IMG/VR virus record: IMGVR_UViG_3300005264_000075
Location: 1 to 33,679 of that record
DNA length: 33,679 nucleotides
DNA from: a virus
Direction: 5' to 3' (one strand)
In this document: positions 1-5,906 of the stretch, one piece after another
Layout of the letters: the number at the start of each line of letters is the position of its first letter
Position numbering within the stretch: the stretch's first letter is position 1
Program-made: the position numbers and the translations under genes
The notes under the pieces: model-generated
Database searches by the model: none
What the model was told of the DNA's origin: nothing
What the model saw: the letters and a program-made list of their open reading frames with translations, nothing else

Positions 1-197
1 ACAACCTTCTTGCCTACCTTAGCGTTGCCCTGTGCGATTATTGACGCTATTTCAGTTTTCCCAGCACCGCTTCTAGCTCCTAGTAGTATCAAATCGCTTT
101 CTAGTATCCCGTGTGTAGCCCTGTCAAGAAACTCTACCCCATACCAAAGCCGACTAGGTGGCGACTCTAGCTTTAGTTCTGACATTGCAGACTGCAT
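1..197 (-). CDS. Replicative DNA helicase, DnaB-type (N-terminal part, cut by window edge)
   Basis: Only the first 65 residues are inside the window. They begin directly with a RecA-fold helicase domain and show a Walker A loop, GARSGAGKT, at residues 40-48 with the catalytic Lys47 and Thr48. The preceding stretch (FLDRATHGILESDLILLGA) is typical of the entry to the DnaB/gp4 helicase core, so the primase-interacting N-terminal domain of host DnaB is missing, as in many phage helicases. It unwinds DNA at the phage fork. It lies 21 bases downstream of the initiator-like gene in the same minus-strand operon. The ATG at 197 is preferred; a six-G Shine-Dalgarno run at 222-227 is 24 bases away, with a 14-base palindrome in between. 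An in-frame ATG at 185 is the alternative. Confidence 0.8.
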   Translation of the reverse strand, partial: MQSAMSELKLESPPSRLWYGVEFLDRATHGILESDLILLGARSGAGKTEIASIIAQGNAKVGKKV

Positions 198-200
198 TTC

Positions 201-214
201 TGTTACTTGTAACA
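201..214 (-). promoter_or_regulatory. Small hairpin between Shine-Dalgarno run and helicase start
   Basis: Read on the minus strand, TGTTAC-AA-GTAACA is a perfect inverted repeat; as RNA it can fold as five base pairs around a CAAG loop. The GGGGGG run at 222-227 is 24 bases from the helicase ATG, too far for normal use. Folding away these 14 bases would leave about 10 bases. The role in start selection is inference. Confidence 0.4.
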
Positions 215-218
215 ATAC

Positions 219-836
219 TTACCCCCCAAATGTTAATGCTTTTTCTTTCTTTCGCTTCCCTTCTAGTTGGTTTAAGTAGCCTTCAAACTTGTTGCTAAAC
301 AATGTCTCTGGTCGCAAGAACTTTGACATTTCTTCATCGGTTTTCCACTCAGCCACTTTTTTATCTATTACTGTTTTAAAGTCTTTTCCTGTAAAGCCCT
401 CACTTGTACGAGCTGCAATTAATCTCTGTGTAGCTTTACTTGTAGCAAGATACTTTGTATCTAATACACTGTTCAAATATTTAATTACTCTTTCCGTAAG
501 AGTAAGAGGAGTTCCTTCTTTAACCTCTACTTCTTTATCTATATCTTTATCTATATCTCTAGAGGAAACCATTGTCTTGGCTGGGACCGACCTCCGTGTA
601 CCTCGCTGCAAGCCATTTATGTAATTAGAACAAGACTTTAGCACGTTCGGCTTAATCAAAACCCACGCTAATTGGTTCAGTTTTTCCTCCGTTTCTGGCT
701 CAGTAAAGTTAAACGAGAGTTCAAAAATTGCGTTGTATAAGTCCGCCTGTTCTTCTTTATTTGGTAACAGTTTAATCGCATCATAGAACGATCTATAGAA
801 TGTAAACTGGTTTCTTTTGTACTTAGGCTTTTTCAT
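219..836 (-). CDS. Replication-initiator-like protein (DUF6291 plus phage conserved C-terminal domain)
   Basis: This 205-residue protein has an N-terminal part (residues about 1-85) resembling the DUF6291 / phage replisome-organiser N-terminus, a charged linker with DIDKDIDK near residue 94, and a C-terminal part (about 118-195) of the Phg_2220_C type: YLNSVLDTKY, TSKATQRLIAAR, and a closing LRPETLFSNKFEGYLNQL. Proteins of this type sit next to phage helicases or helicase loaders and are thought to start replication, which matches the DnaB-type gene immediately downstream. The ATG at 836 is chosen because AAAGGGGG lies five bases upstream; an in-frame ATG at 869 would add 11 residues but has no comparable ribosome-binding site. 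It is the first gene of the leftward operon driven from the promoter at 968-996. Confidence 0.75.
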   Translation of the reverse strand: MKKPKYKRNQFTFYRSFYDAIKLLPNKEEQADLYNAIFELSFNFTEPETEEKLNQLAWVLIKPNVLKSCSNYINGLQRGTRRSVPAKTMVSSRDIDKDIDKEVEVKEGTPLTLTERVIKYLNSVLDTKYLATSKATQRLIAARTSEGFTGKDFKTVIDKKVAEWKTDEEMSKFLRPETLFSNKFEGYLNQLEGKRKKEKALTFGG

Positions 837-864
837 GTAACCCCCTTTGCAAATAAAACACAAA

Positions 865-897
865 GGCAAGGTTTGCGTGGATTAGAATCCCCTTGCC
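865..897 (-). promoter_or_regulatory. Leader RNA hairpin of the leftward replication operon
   Basis: GGCAAGG (865-871) pairs with CCTTGCC (891-897). Inside, GGAT (879-882) pairs with ATCC (887-890), and a seven-base bulge sits on one side. The structure lies in the roughly 125-base untranslated leader between the promoter at 968-996 and the ATG at 836. It has no U-tract, so it does not look like a terminator. Just upstream in the transcript is the string AGGGTGATAGCAGGGG (897-912), similar to the start of the leader at 2850. Function unknown. Confidence 0.5.
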
Positions 898-967
898 CCT
901 GCTATCACCCTTCCAGGTAAATGAAATTTAATATTCTATAAAATTTTTTATTTCCCACGCAAGAAAC

Positions 968-996
968 ATAGTAGCAAGATAAACACACGTTGTCAA
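968..996 (-). promoter_or_regulatory. Sigma70-like promoter of the leftward replication operon
   Basis: On the minus strand a perfect -35 box TTGACA (996-991) is followed after exactly 17 bases by TACTAT (973-968), four of six matches to the -10 consensus. The spacer contains GTGTGTTTA. It would start transcription near 961, giving a leader of about 125 bases before the initiator-like gene. Confidence 0.65.
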
Positions 997-1001
997 TACA
1001 A

Positions 1002-1031
1002 AAAGCGTCTTACCCAAAGATAAAACGCTTT
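1002..1031. promoter_or_regulatory. Inverted repeat in the divergent control region (possible operator)
   Basis: AAAGCGT (1002-1008) and ACGCTTT (1025-1031) are perfect seven-base half-sites. Their centres are 23 bases apart, about two helical turns, and they lie immediately upstream of the leftward -35 box. A second short palindrome, AGGC-TTTTAC-GCCT, is at 1050-1063. Such spacing fits binding of a dimeric regulator, for example a ribbon-helix-helix protein such as the one at 1645-1821; that link is inference. The rest of 837-1192 holds only the two promoters and the leader; no gene in it is convincing. Confidence 0.4.
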
Positions 1032-1125
1032 CTGCAATAAAACAAAAGGAGGCTTTTACGCCTGAGTTCATTGTACATATATAGATGCAATTTGTAAACG
1101 GCTTAAAATAAAAACAACAAAAGTC

Positions 1126-1154
1126 TTGACAACGAAAACACAATGTGTTACATT
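1126..1154 (+). promoter_or_regulatory. Sigma70-like promoter of the rightward early operon, with embedded palindrome
   Basis: A perfect -35 box TTGACA (1126-1131) is followed after 17 bases by TACATT (1149-1154), four of six matches. The spacer holds a perfect 13-base palindrome AACACA-A-TGTGTT (1137-1149), which touches the -10 box and is a plausible repressor site. The sequence TGTGTTA-Y-ATT recurs at the same place in the internal promoter at 2817. Transcription would begin near 1161, about 30 bases before the first gene. Confidence 0.65.
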
Positions 1155-1192
1155 TACATACAGAGGGTTAGGGTAATAAGAGGTAGAACAAT

Positions 1193-1495
1193 ATGACTTA
1201 CTTGGAGATGTTCTTTTACGCACTTAATATAACCATAATCATCATGTCAATAGACGAAATCTGCGAAAGGAGGGATAGCATGGACCGACTAGACTTCATC
1301 ACCAGTTTCGACACTGAGTCGTTGAAACAAATGTATTCGCCAGAAGAGATCGAACTAATGTTAGGATGGAAAGAAGCTTACAGCAAACTATTGGGGGTAG
1401 AAAATGAAAGTAACACCAGCAAAGTACCACGACTTAGTGCTGAGAACACTGAGGCCAGTGAACTACGGAGACATCATGGGAGGCGTGCCAGTTAG
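1193..1495 (+). CDS. Hypothetical early protein, first gene of the rightward operon; two possible starts
   Basis: I do not recognise this gene. From the ATG at 1193 (AGAGG nine bases upstream) it encodes 100 residues with a hydrophobic N-terminal stretch around residues 5-18. A second in-frame ATG at 1280 has a much better ribosome-binding site (AAAGGAGG, six bases away) and would give a 71-residue soluble protein starting MDRLDFITSF. The frame is open between the two, so both forms may be made. The last 92 bases overlap the next gene, and the C-terminus there is basic and low in complexity, so it may be under little constraint. Confidence 0.5.
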   Translation: MTYLEMFFYALNITIIIMSIDEICERRDSMDRLDFITSFDTESLKQMYSPEEIELMLGWKEAYSKLLGVENESNTSKVPRLSAENTEASELRRHHGRRAS

Positions 1496-1667
1496 CAAGA
1501 CGATACACTATATCGCAAGCCTGCTCAATACAGACGTGTTTACGCAAATCGGCACAGACTACTACTGGACAAGCGAAGTAGACGCCATGGTAAAAGAAGC
1601 ACAAAGCGTATCAAAAGTGATAAACAACATAAAGGAGAAGGAAAATGGAACGAGACAAAAATCTTAG
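1404..1667 (+). CDS. Hypothetical early protein, 87 residues
   Basis: Unrecognised small protein. The ATG follows a GGGGG run at eight bases' distance. The sequence is a normal soluble composition with an aromatic centre (TDYYWTSEVDAMV) and a lysine-rich tail. The middle (residues 30-60) could form a compact helical or winged-helix-like fold, but no motif is diagnostic. It overlaps the previous gene by 92 bases in another frame and the following ribbon-helix-helix gene by 23 bases. Tight overlaps of this kind are the rule in this operon. Confidence 0.6.
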   Translation: MKVTPAKYHDLVLRTLRPVNYGDIMGGVPVSKTIHYIASLLNTDVFTQIGTDYYWTSEVDAMVKEAQSVSKVINNIKEKENGTRQKS

Positions 1668-1821
1668 TATAAGGCTATCAGATGACGACATCAATGCGAT
1701 AGAAGAAGCTATTGTGCTGTTGACAGAATCGACAGGCTTTAAGGCAACAAAAACGCAAACGATAATGACAGGCATTAAGACACTATCAGACAAACTAAAG
1801 GCGGTGAAAAATGGAAACTAA
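1645..1821 (+). CDS. Ribbon-helix-helix-type DNA-binding protein, 58 residues
   Basis: The ATG follows AAGGAGAAGG. The product has the ribbon-helix-helix (Arc/MetJ) pattern: a short beta strand NLSIRLS at residues 6-12, helix one DDDINAIEEAIVLLTES, a turn with Gly31, and helix two TKTQTIMTGIKTLSDKL ending near residue 52. Proteins of this fold dimerise through the strand and bind palindromic operators. Its position just behind the early promoter suggests that it controls the divergent region, whose palindromes lie 500-600 bases upstream; this is inference. It overlaps the preceding gene by 23 bases and the following one by 11. Confidence 0.65.
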   Translation: MERDKNLSIRLSDDDINAIEEAIVLLTESTGFKATKTQTIMTGIKTLSDKLKAVKNGN

Positions 1822-1960
1822 TTTAAGCGACTTCGGTTGGGACATTTCGTATATGAACATGCACGGCTCAACATACATTAAAGCAGACGACCACATGTTT
1901 GTAGCATTGCAACTAATGGTAGAGGCTTTCCTGAAAGAATACGATACAGAGAGTAACTAA
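1811..1960 (+). CDS. Small hypothetical protein, 49 residues
   Basis: Unrecognised. It begins METNLSDFGW and ends in an acidic helix (KEYDTESN). The start overlaps the end of the ribbon-helix-helix gene by 11 bases, with GGCGGTG upstream acting as ribosome-binding site, and its TAA shares its last base with the ATG of the nuclease gene (TAATG). This chain of couplings, rather than homology, is the evidence that it is translated. Confidence 0.5.
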   Translation: METNLSDFGWDISYMNMHGSTYIKADDHMFVALQLMVEAFLKEYDTESN

Positions 1961-2820
1961 TGGGACAGCATTTCTACACGCCAGAAGGCAAAGACATGTA
2001 CACCGTTATCGGGGCAAACGGCAAAGAACGAGACACTAACATAAGGGACGCAAGAAAGCATGGGTATATCCCAAGCGTTACAACGATACTTAACGTGCTA
2101 AACGCCCCAGAATTAAGCAGGTGGAAAGAAGGGCGACTACTTGAAGCAGCTAAAACAAAGTACCAACGTGCGTTAGACGTTATTAAGCTGGTATGCGAGA
2201 AGGGCGTTACACTGCAACAAGTAAAAGACTATGCGTTAAAAGCAAACCACCACTTTGCAATGTATGAGAAAGAGGTACGCACAGAAGCATTTGAGAAATC
2301 AAAAACAGCAACAGACTATGGCTCGCTTCTTCATTCATACCTTGAGAAGTTGCACATGAACCAACGACTTGTAGGGTTTGATGCAATACCAGAAGTAACA
2401 AAAGTACTTATAAACGACCACTTCAAGGACCAAGTAGCAACATATGATGCAATCGAAAAGACCGTTGTTTCAAAGAACCTCTTGTACGCAGGAAAACCAG
2501 ACCTCGTTTGCACATTGCGAGATGGTCGCTTGTGTGTATATGACTACAAGAACCAAGGAACGATTGACGCAAAGGGCAAGTCGAAAAAGATAGTCTACTA
2601 CGAGAAATCATGGATGCAATGTGCTGCATACGCAAAAGCTGTTGACGCAGAATGTGTGAGGATCCTTACTGTTAGTAGAGACGAGCCAGACCGTGTCGAA
2701 TTTAAAGAGATAGACGGGCAAGAGTTAAAAGATTATTACACAATGTTTCATGCTACAGCGACAATGTATCATTATAGAGGCAACCTAAGAAAAGATGACT
2801 ACGACGAAGAAAACTGTTGA
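1960..2820 (+). CDS. RecB/Cas4-like PD-(D/E)XK exonuclease
   Basis: This 286-residue protein shows the catalytic core of the RecB/Cas4 nuclease group: AGKPDLVC around residue 178 (motif II Asp), VYDYKN around 193-198 (the D/E-x-K motif III), and QCAAYA around 219 (motif QxxxY). The N-terminal region opens with a PSVTTILNV segment, common in phage members of the family. Such enzymes process DNA ends during phage recombination; here it stands two positions before an SSB-like protein and in the same operon as a RusA resolvase, a coherent recombination set. The start is coupled to the previous stop. The internal promoter at 2817 overlaps its last codons. Confidence 0.85.
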   Translation: MGQHFYTPEGKDMYTVIGANGKERDTNIRDARKHGYIPSVTTILNVLNAPELSRWKEGRLLEAAKTKYQRALDVIKLVCEKGVTLQQVKDYALKANHHFAMYEKEVRTEAFEKSKTATDYGSLLHSYLEKLHMNQRLVGFDAIPEVTKVLINDHFKDQVATYDAIEKTVVSKNLLYAGKPDLVCTLRDGRLCVYDYKNQGTIDAKGKSKKIVYYEKSWMQCAAYAKAVDAECVRILTVSRDEPDRVEFKEIDGQELKDYYTMFHATATMYHYRGNLRKDDYDEENC

Positions 2821-2846
2821 CACAGTGTACATACATGTGTTATATT
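2817..2846 (+). promoter_or_regulatory. Internal early promoter upstream of the SSB-like gene
   Basis: TTGACA (2817-2822), overlapping the stop codon of the nuclease gene, is followed after 18 bases by TATATT (2841-2846), five of six -10 matches. As in the main early promoter, the -10 box is preceded by TGTGT, giving the shared string TGTGTTAYATT. The spacer is rich in ACAT/TGT steps and contains the palindrome ACATGT (2833-2838). It would start a second transcript near 2853. Confidence 0.65.
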
Positions 2847-2852
2847 AAGAGG

Positions 2853-2927
2853 GTAGCAGGGAACCCCAAAGAACTAACTAACACCGAGACACTGCCTGCC
2901 CCGCAACCTGCTACAGCAGGCGGTGTT
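2853..2927 (+). promoter_or_regulatory. Structured leader RNA with competing hairpins before the SSB-like gene
   Basis: Three pairings share the same bases. (a) GTAGCAGG (2853-2860) is a perfect eight-base complement of CCTGCTAC (2907-2914). (b) CCTGC-TACA-GCAGG (2907-2920) is a local hairpin. (c) AACACC (2880-2885) with GGTGTT (2922-2927), stacked on GCCTGC (2894-2899) with GCAGGC (2916-2921), closes a 12-pair stem with an eight-base bulge. Pairing (a) excludes (b), and (b) excludes the inner part of (c). The strong ribosome-binding site AAAAGGAGAG follows at 2936-2945. This layout fits a riboregulator or an autogenous translational control site; no known riboswitch class was recognised. Confidence 0.5.
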
Positions 2928-2950
2928 TCACATACAAAAGGAGAGATATC

Positions 2951-3346
2951 ATGGCTTATAAAAAAGTAGAAACAAGTGGCAGTAGCGACAGAAAATTTGT
3001 TAATTTAAAAGACGCAAGCAAGGGCGACGTTTTACTAGAAGGACTATACAAAGGTTTAAAGCCTAGCAACGGCAGGTACGGCGGAGAAGATTGCGTGTTC
3101 CAAACAAGCGAAGGAACAGACACATACATTGGTGCGTCAGGACAATTACTGTATCTTGTGCAAGAGTTAAGTGCTGGCGACTTTGTTAAGCTTGTCTACA
3201 ACGGCAAAGAAGAGATAAAAAAGGGTAAATGGAAAGGTTCAATGGCGCACGCTTTTGAAATGTATGTAGACGAAGAAAGAAAAGGCAAAGTACCAGAAGC
3301 AAGTGCTTCAAACGAGACAACAGACGAAGATGATCTTCCGTTCTAG
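2951..3346 (+). CDS. Single-stranded DNA-binding protein (SSB-like)
   Basis: The 131-residue product ends in the acidic tail DEDDLPF, the signature C-terminal tip by which bacterial-type SSBs recruit replication and repair partners. The preceding body (residues about 15-105) has the strand-rich pattern expected of an OB fold, including VLLEGLYKG and FVKLVYNGKEEI, but the overall sequence is divergent. It coats single-stranded phage DNA and would cooperate with the exonuclease upstream and the helicase on the other strand. The ATG follows AAAAGGAGAGATATC. It has its own promoter and a structured leader, suggesting separate and perhaps autogenous control. Confidence 0.75.
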   Translation: MAYKKVETSGSSDRKFVNLKDASKGDVLLEGLYKGLKPSNGRYGGEDCVFQTSEGTDTYIGASGQLLYLVQELSAGDFVKLVYNGKEEIKKGKWKGSMAHAFEMYVDEERKGKVPEASASNETTDEDDLPF

Positions 3347-3354
3347 GCTAACAG

Positions 3355-3612
3355 ATGAATGACCTATTAACCGAACTAACGACAGAAACTGACGCAGCTA
3401 TTGAACTTAGCATGCTTGTTAAACTATTAAGGGAGTGCGACGTAGAAGAAGAAGCTAGAATGTGTTACGAGTTAACACTGCAAAGATGTACAGAAGGATT
3501 ACAGCAAGCAATCGAAAATTACGAAGCTCGGCTTGATGAGGAGATTGACTTCCAATTAGATACAAATGTTATGTTTGGGTTGTTCAAAGCAAAGGAGTTG
3601 TTAAATGATTAA
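3355..3612 (+). CDS. Hypothetical acidic helical protein, 85 residues
   Basis: Unrecognised. The sequence is strongly acidic and predicted helical throughout, with a heptad-like stretch from TETDAAIELSMLVKLL to IENYEARLDEE that could form a coiled coil. It begins eight bases after the SSB-like gene and overlaps the next gene by eight bases. It may be an accessory protein of the recombination set, but nothing in the sequence says so. Confidence 0.6.
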   Translation: MNDLLTELTTETDAAIELSMLVKLLRECDVEEEARMCYELTLQRCTEGLQQAIENYEARLDEEIDFQLDTNVMFGLFKAKELLND

Positions 3613-3889
3613 CCCACTACTACTAAGCTATGCCATACTCTTTAACATAAACACTCATTGCCCTCATGTATGTAAGGGTAGCCACTATGAAAAGGTAAGC
3701 TTCTCTAACATAGGCATGACGTTTAAAGGTACATGTAACTCTATTAAAAAGGGTAAGATGATGATGGGTGATTGTCGTTGCGATATAACAGACGAAAAAG
3801 TAGGCGGTGATGTTGTAAGAGCTAGGCTCTACGAGGTTACTGGTAGCATTGAACCAGTGCTTACTTTAAAAGATGAGTGTGGAGGATGA
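3605..3889 (+). CDS. Hypothetical cysteine-containing protein, 94 residues
   Basis: Unrecognised. The ATG follows AAGGAG seven bases upstream. Cysteines and histidines cluster in HCPHVCKGSH (about residues 18-27) and in GDCRCD (about 55-60), which could bind a metal. The protein overlaps the previous gene by eight bases and ends just before the MT-A70 methyltransferase start. No membrane segment beyond a weakly hydrophobic N-terminus (INPLLLSYAILF) is seen. Confidence 0.6.
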   Translation: MINPLLLSYAILFNINTHCPHVCKGSHYEKVSFSNIGMTFKGTCNSIKKGKMMMGDCRCDITDEKVGGDVVRARLYEVTGSIEPVLTLKDECGG

Positions 3890-3893
3890 GTAA

Positions 3894-4442
3894 GTGAGTA
3901 AATACAACATCATATATGCAGATCCAGCTTGGAGTTTTAAAGAGAATTGGGGTAACGGATGTGTTAAACACCACTACAAGACAATGAGTAGTTCAAGAAT
4001 CGAGAACCTAGATGTAAAAAGCTTAACCGACAAAAATGCCCACTTGTACCTATGGACTACAAACTCGCACATACACGAAGCGTTACATGTAATGAGTGCT
4101 TGGGGTTTTAATTTTAAACAGATCTTAACTTGGGTTAAAACATATAAGAACGGAGATCCTATCATGGGGTTAGGTTATTACTATAGGGGTTGCACAGAAC
4201 ATTTATTGTTTGGAGTTAAGGGGTCGATGAAGATACTAAACAAAAACACCAAAAATCTAATCATCCACGAACGACCTAATAACAAACACTCTAAAAAACC
4301 CGACCTTGTAAGAGATATAATTGTTGCCTGTAGTGGTAATCTCCCTCGAATTGAATTATTCTCCAGAAAAAAAGTAGAGGGTTGGGACGCCTGGGGCGAC
4401 GAGGTAGAAAATGATATAGCGATTGACGAGCTTAACAAATGA
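3894..4442 (+). CDS. MT-A70-family adenine-N6 DNA methyltransferase
   Basis: The protein opens with KYNIIYADPAWSF; D10-P-A-W13 occupies the place of the DPPW catalytic motif of the MT-A70 family, with Ala in place of the second Pro. Further family features are HYKTMS, HLYLWTT, a TWVKTYKN strand and the closing PRIELFSRKKVEGWDAWGDE. It should methylate adenine N6 in the phage's own DNA, most likely to evade host restriction. The start is GTG with GGAGG eight bases upstream. Its stop overlaps the ATG of the PP-loop gene (ATGA), so the two are translationally coupled. Confidence 0.85.
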   Translation: MSKYNIIYADPAWSFKENWGNGCVKHHYKTMSSSRIENLDVKSLTDKNAHLYLWTTNSHIHEALHVMSAWGFNFKQILTWVKTYKNGDPIMGLGYYYRGCTEHLLFGVKGSMKILNKNTKNLIIHERPNNKHSKKPDLVRDIIVACSGNLPRIELFSRKKVEGWDAWGDEVENDIAIDELNK

Positions 4443-5155
4443 ACGTAGTCTCTTGGTTTAGTGCTGGTATTTCGTCGGCTTTAGCTACTAAAATTGCATT
4501 AAACAAATATCCCGATATGACGATTGTTTATATTGACATTGACGAACACCACCCCGACAACAAGCGTTTTATTACAGAGTGTAGCAAGTGGCTTGATAGA
4601 GAGATTGTGACAATCAAAAGTCCTTACGAATCTATTTATAACGCTTTTAAGCAGTTTAAATATATAGCTGGCGTTAGAGGTGCTAAATGTACACAAATAT
4701 TAAAAAAACGAGTTAGAAAAGACTACGAAGCAAGCCACAGCATAGACTTATATATATGGGGTATGGACGCATCACAAAGAGAGCAAAACAGAGCAAATAG
4801 ATTAAACGAAACAATGCCAGAGTTTAAGCATGAGTTTCCACTAATAGACGCAGGGTACACCAAAGAAAACGTACACTATGAATTTGCTAAATCAGGAATA
4901 GAAAAACCAACGATGTATAAACTTGGTTACTCCAACAACAACTGCATCGGATGTGTAAAGGGTGGTAAAGGGTACTGGAACAAAATAAGAGTTGATTTTC
5001 CTGACATGTTTAAAAAAGCAGCGTTAATAGAAAGAGAGATTGGTGCAAGTTGCATCAACGGGTGTTACCTTGACGAGTTACCAGAAGGGGAAGGGCATAA
5101 GCAAAAGCCCATAGTCGATGATTGCGGAATACATTGTGAAAATTTACTGTTTTAA
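4439..5155 (+). CDS. PP-loop ATP pyrophosphatase, phage PAPS-reductase-like family
   Basis: The N-terminus WFSAGISSALA (residues 6-16) is the PP-loop (SxGxxS) of N-type ATP pyrophosphatases, the fold shared by PAPS reductase, ATP sulfurylase small subunit and DndC. Residues about 166-180 carry NNNCIGCVKGGKGYW, and further cysteines follow in ASCINGC and DCGIHC near the C-terminus, so an iron-sulfur or zinc site is possible. Phage members are common but their substrate is not established; sulfate assimilation, nucleic-acid modification or counter-defence have all been considered. Coupling to the MT-A70 gene by a four-base overlap suggests a linked role in DNA modification, which is inference. 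Confidence 0.75.
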   Translation: MNVVSWFSAGISSALATKIALNKYPDMTIVYIDIDEHHPDNKRFITECSKWLDREIVTIKSPYESIYNAFKQFKYIAGVRGAKCTQILKKRVRKDYEASHSIDLYIWGMDASQREQNRANRLNETMPEFKHEFPLIDAGYTKENVHYEFAKSGIEKPTMYKLGYSNNNCIGCVKGGKGYWNKIRVDFPDMFKKAALIEREIGASCINGCYLDELPEGEGHKQKPIVDDCGIHCENLLF

Positions 5156-5170
5156 TAAGGAGCTTAACAA

Positions 5171-5434
5171 ATGAGAAAAATGGATTGGATAACAGAAAAA
5201 TACCCTTACCTAAGCAAGAGTGAGGAACAGTGTGCAACAAAAGAACCACTACGCGACGAAATTAAACCACCAACAATGATATATCCACCACTTAACACAA
5301 GCGACGTTATACTAATCAAAGTAGCGTTACAAAACAACATGAACGACTTGATACCTGAGTTACAGACGAGAGCTAAACATATTATTAAAGTGTTATTACA
5401 AGCTGAGATCATAAGCAAGGAGGCAAGAGATTGA
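5171..5434 (+). CDS. Hypothetical protein, 87 residues
   Basis: Unrecognised. A good ribosome-binding site TAAGGAG precedes the ATG. The N-terminal third is polar with PPTMIYPPL near residue 35; the rest is helical (ILIKVALQNNMNDLIPEL, then AKHIIKVLLQAEI). The stop overlaps the TTG start of the next gene (TTGA). Confidence 0.6.
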   Translation: MRKMDWITEKYPYLSKSEEQCATKEPLRDEIKPPTMIYPPLNTSDVILIKVALQNNMNDLIPELQTRAKHIIKVLLQAEIISKEARD

Positions 5435-5679
5435 CTAGTACAGTTAGCATAAAAGAGATACTTACAGACTTGTTTCACACATCAAGCGACAAAGTGCAAG
5501 ACAAGATAAGCATGTACATGAACGAACCAAACGTTATGCTTACAGAGGTTCAGGAGTACTGCTCTAAACACAAAAGTTGTAGCACATGCTCGTTTTCCAC
5601 GTCAGAAGATGACGCATACTTCGTTTGCGAAGTTATGACGTTCTCAGAAACAGACACAGCAAGGGTAATACGCAAATGA
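5431..5679 (+). CDS. Hypothetical protein with C-terminal cysteine cluster, 82 residues
   Basis: Unrecognised. The start is TTG, chosen because AAGGAGG lies seven bases upstream and the frame has no ATG until much later. The centre carries four closely spaced cysteines in EYCSKHKSCSTCSF (about residues 43-56), with a fifth near residue 66 (YFVCEV), consistent with a small zinc site. Its stop overlaps the ATG of the following gene. Confidence 0.55.
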   Translation: MTSTVSIKEILTDLFHTSSDKVQDKISMYMNEPNVMLTEVQEYCSKHKSCSTCSFSTSEDDAYFVCEVMTFSETDTARVIRK

Positions 5680-5906
5680 GCGGAATAGAACGTAAGCCAA
5701 CGTACGAGTATGGCGAGTCAGAAAAACTATTTACAATGCGACTAAAGGACCACTTGAGGCGAGACATTGAAAAATGTTGCGAGATAAAGAACCAAGACTT
5801 TTGGTGGATGAACTACAACGCAACAAGGTTTATTAAGGAGGCAATAAGAAAACATGTTAAAACAACCTTACTCCAATGGAAAAAACACCCTAGTCAAAAG
5901 ATTTAA
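5676..5906 (+). CDS. Ribbon-helix-helix-like protein, 76 residues
   Basis: The start at 5676 is chosen because ATGA couples it to the preceding stop; an in-frame ATG at 5625 would give 93 residues but lies inside the previous gene without a ribosome-binding site. After a polar N-terminus the sequence runs KLFTMRLKDHLRRDIEKC (strand plus helix one) and, after an aromatic insert NQDFWWMNYN, ATRFIKEAIRKHVKTTL (helix two), which matches the ribbon-helix-helix order with a longer turn than usual. It may be a second DNA-binding regulator of the phage. The insert between helices makes the assignment less certain. Confidence 0.5.
   Translation: MSGIERKPTYEYGESEKLFTMRLKDHLRRDIEKCCEIKNQDFWWMNYNATRFIKEAIRKHVKTTLLQWKKHPSQKI

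Noticed and set aside
861-912. tRNA-like look of the GGATTAGAATCC segment
   Set aside because: No acceptor, D or anticodon arm can be built around it; the T-arm pairing also fails.
1030-1070. AGGC-TTTTAC-GCCT as a terminator
   Set aside because: The stem has only four pairs and no following T-run; at most it is a weak operator half-site.
928-1143. 71-residue minus-strand frame in the divergent control region
   Set aside because: It has no ribosome-binding site, runs across the leftward promoter and its composition is unlike its neighbours; the region is better explained as regulatory DNA.
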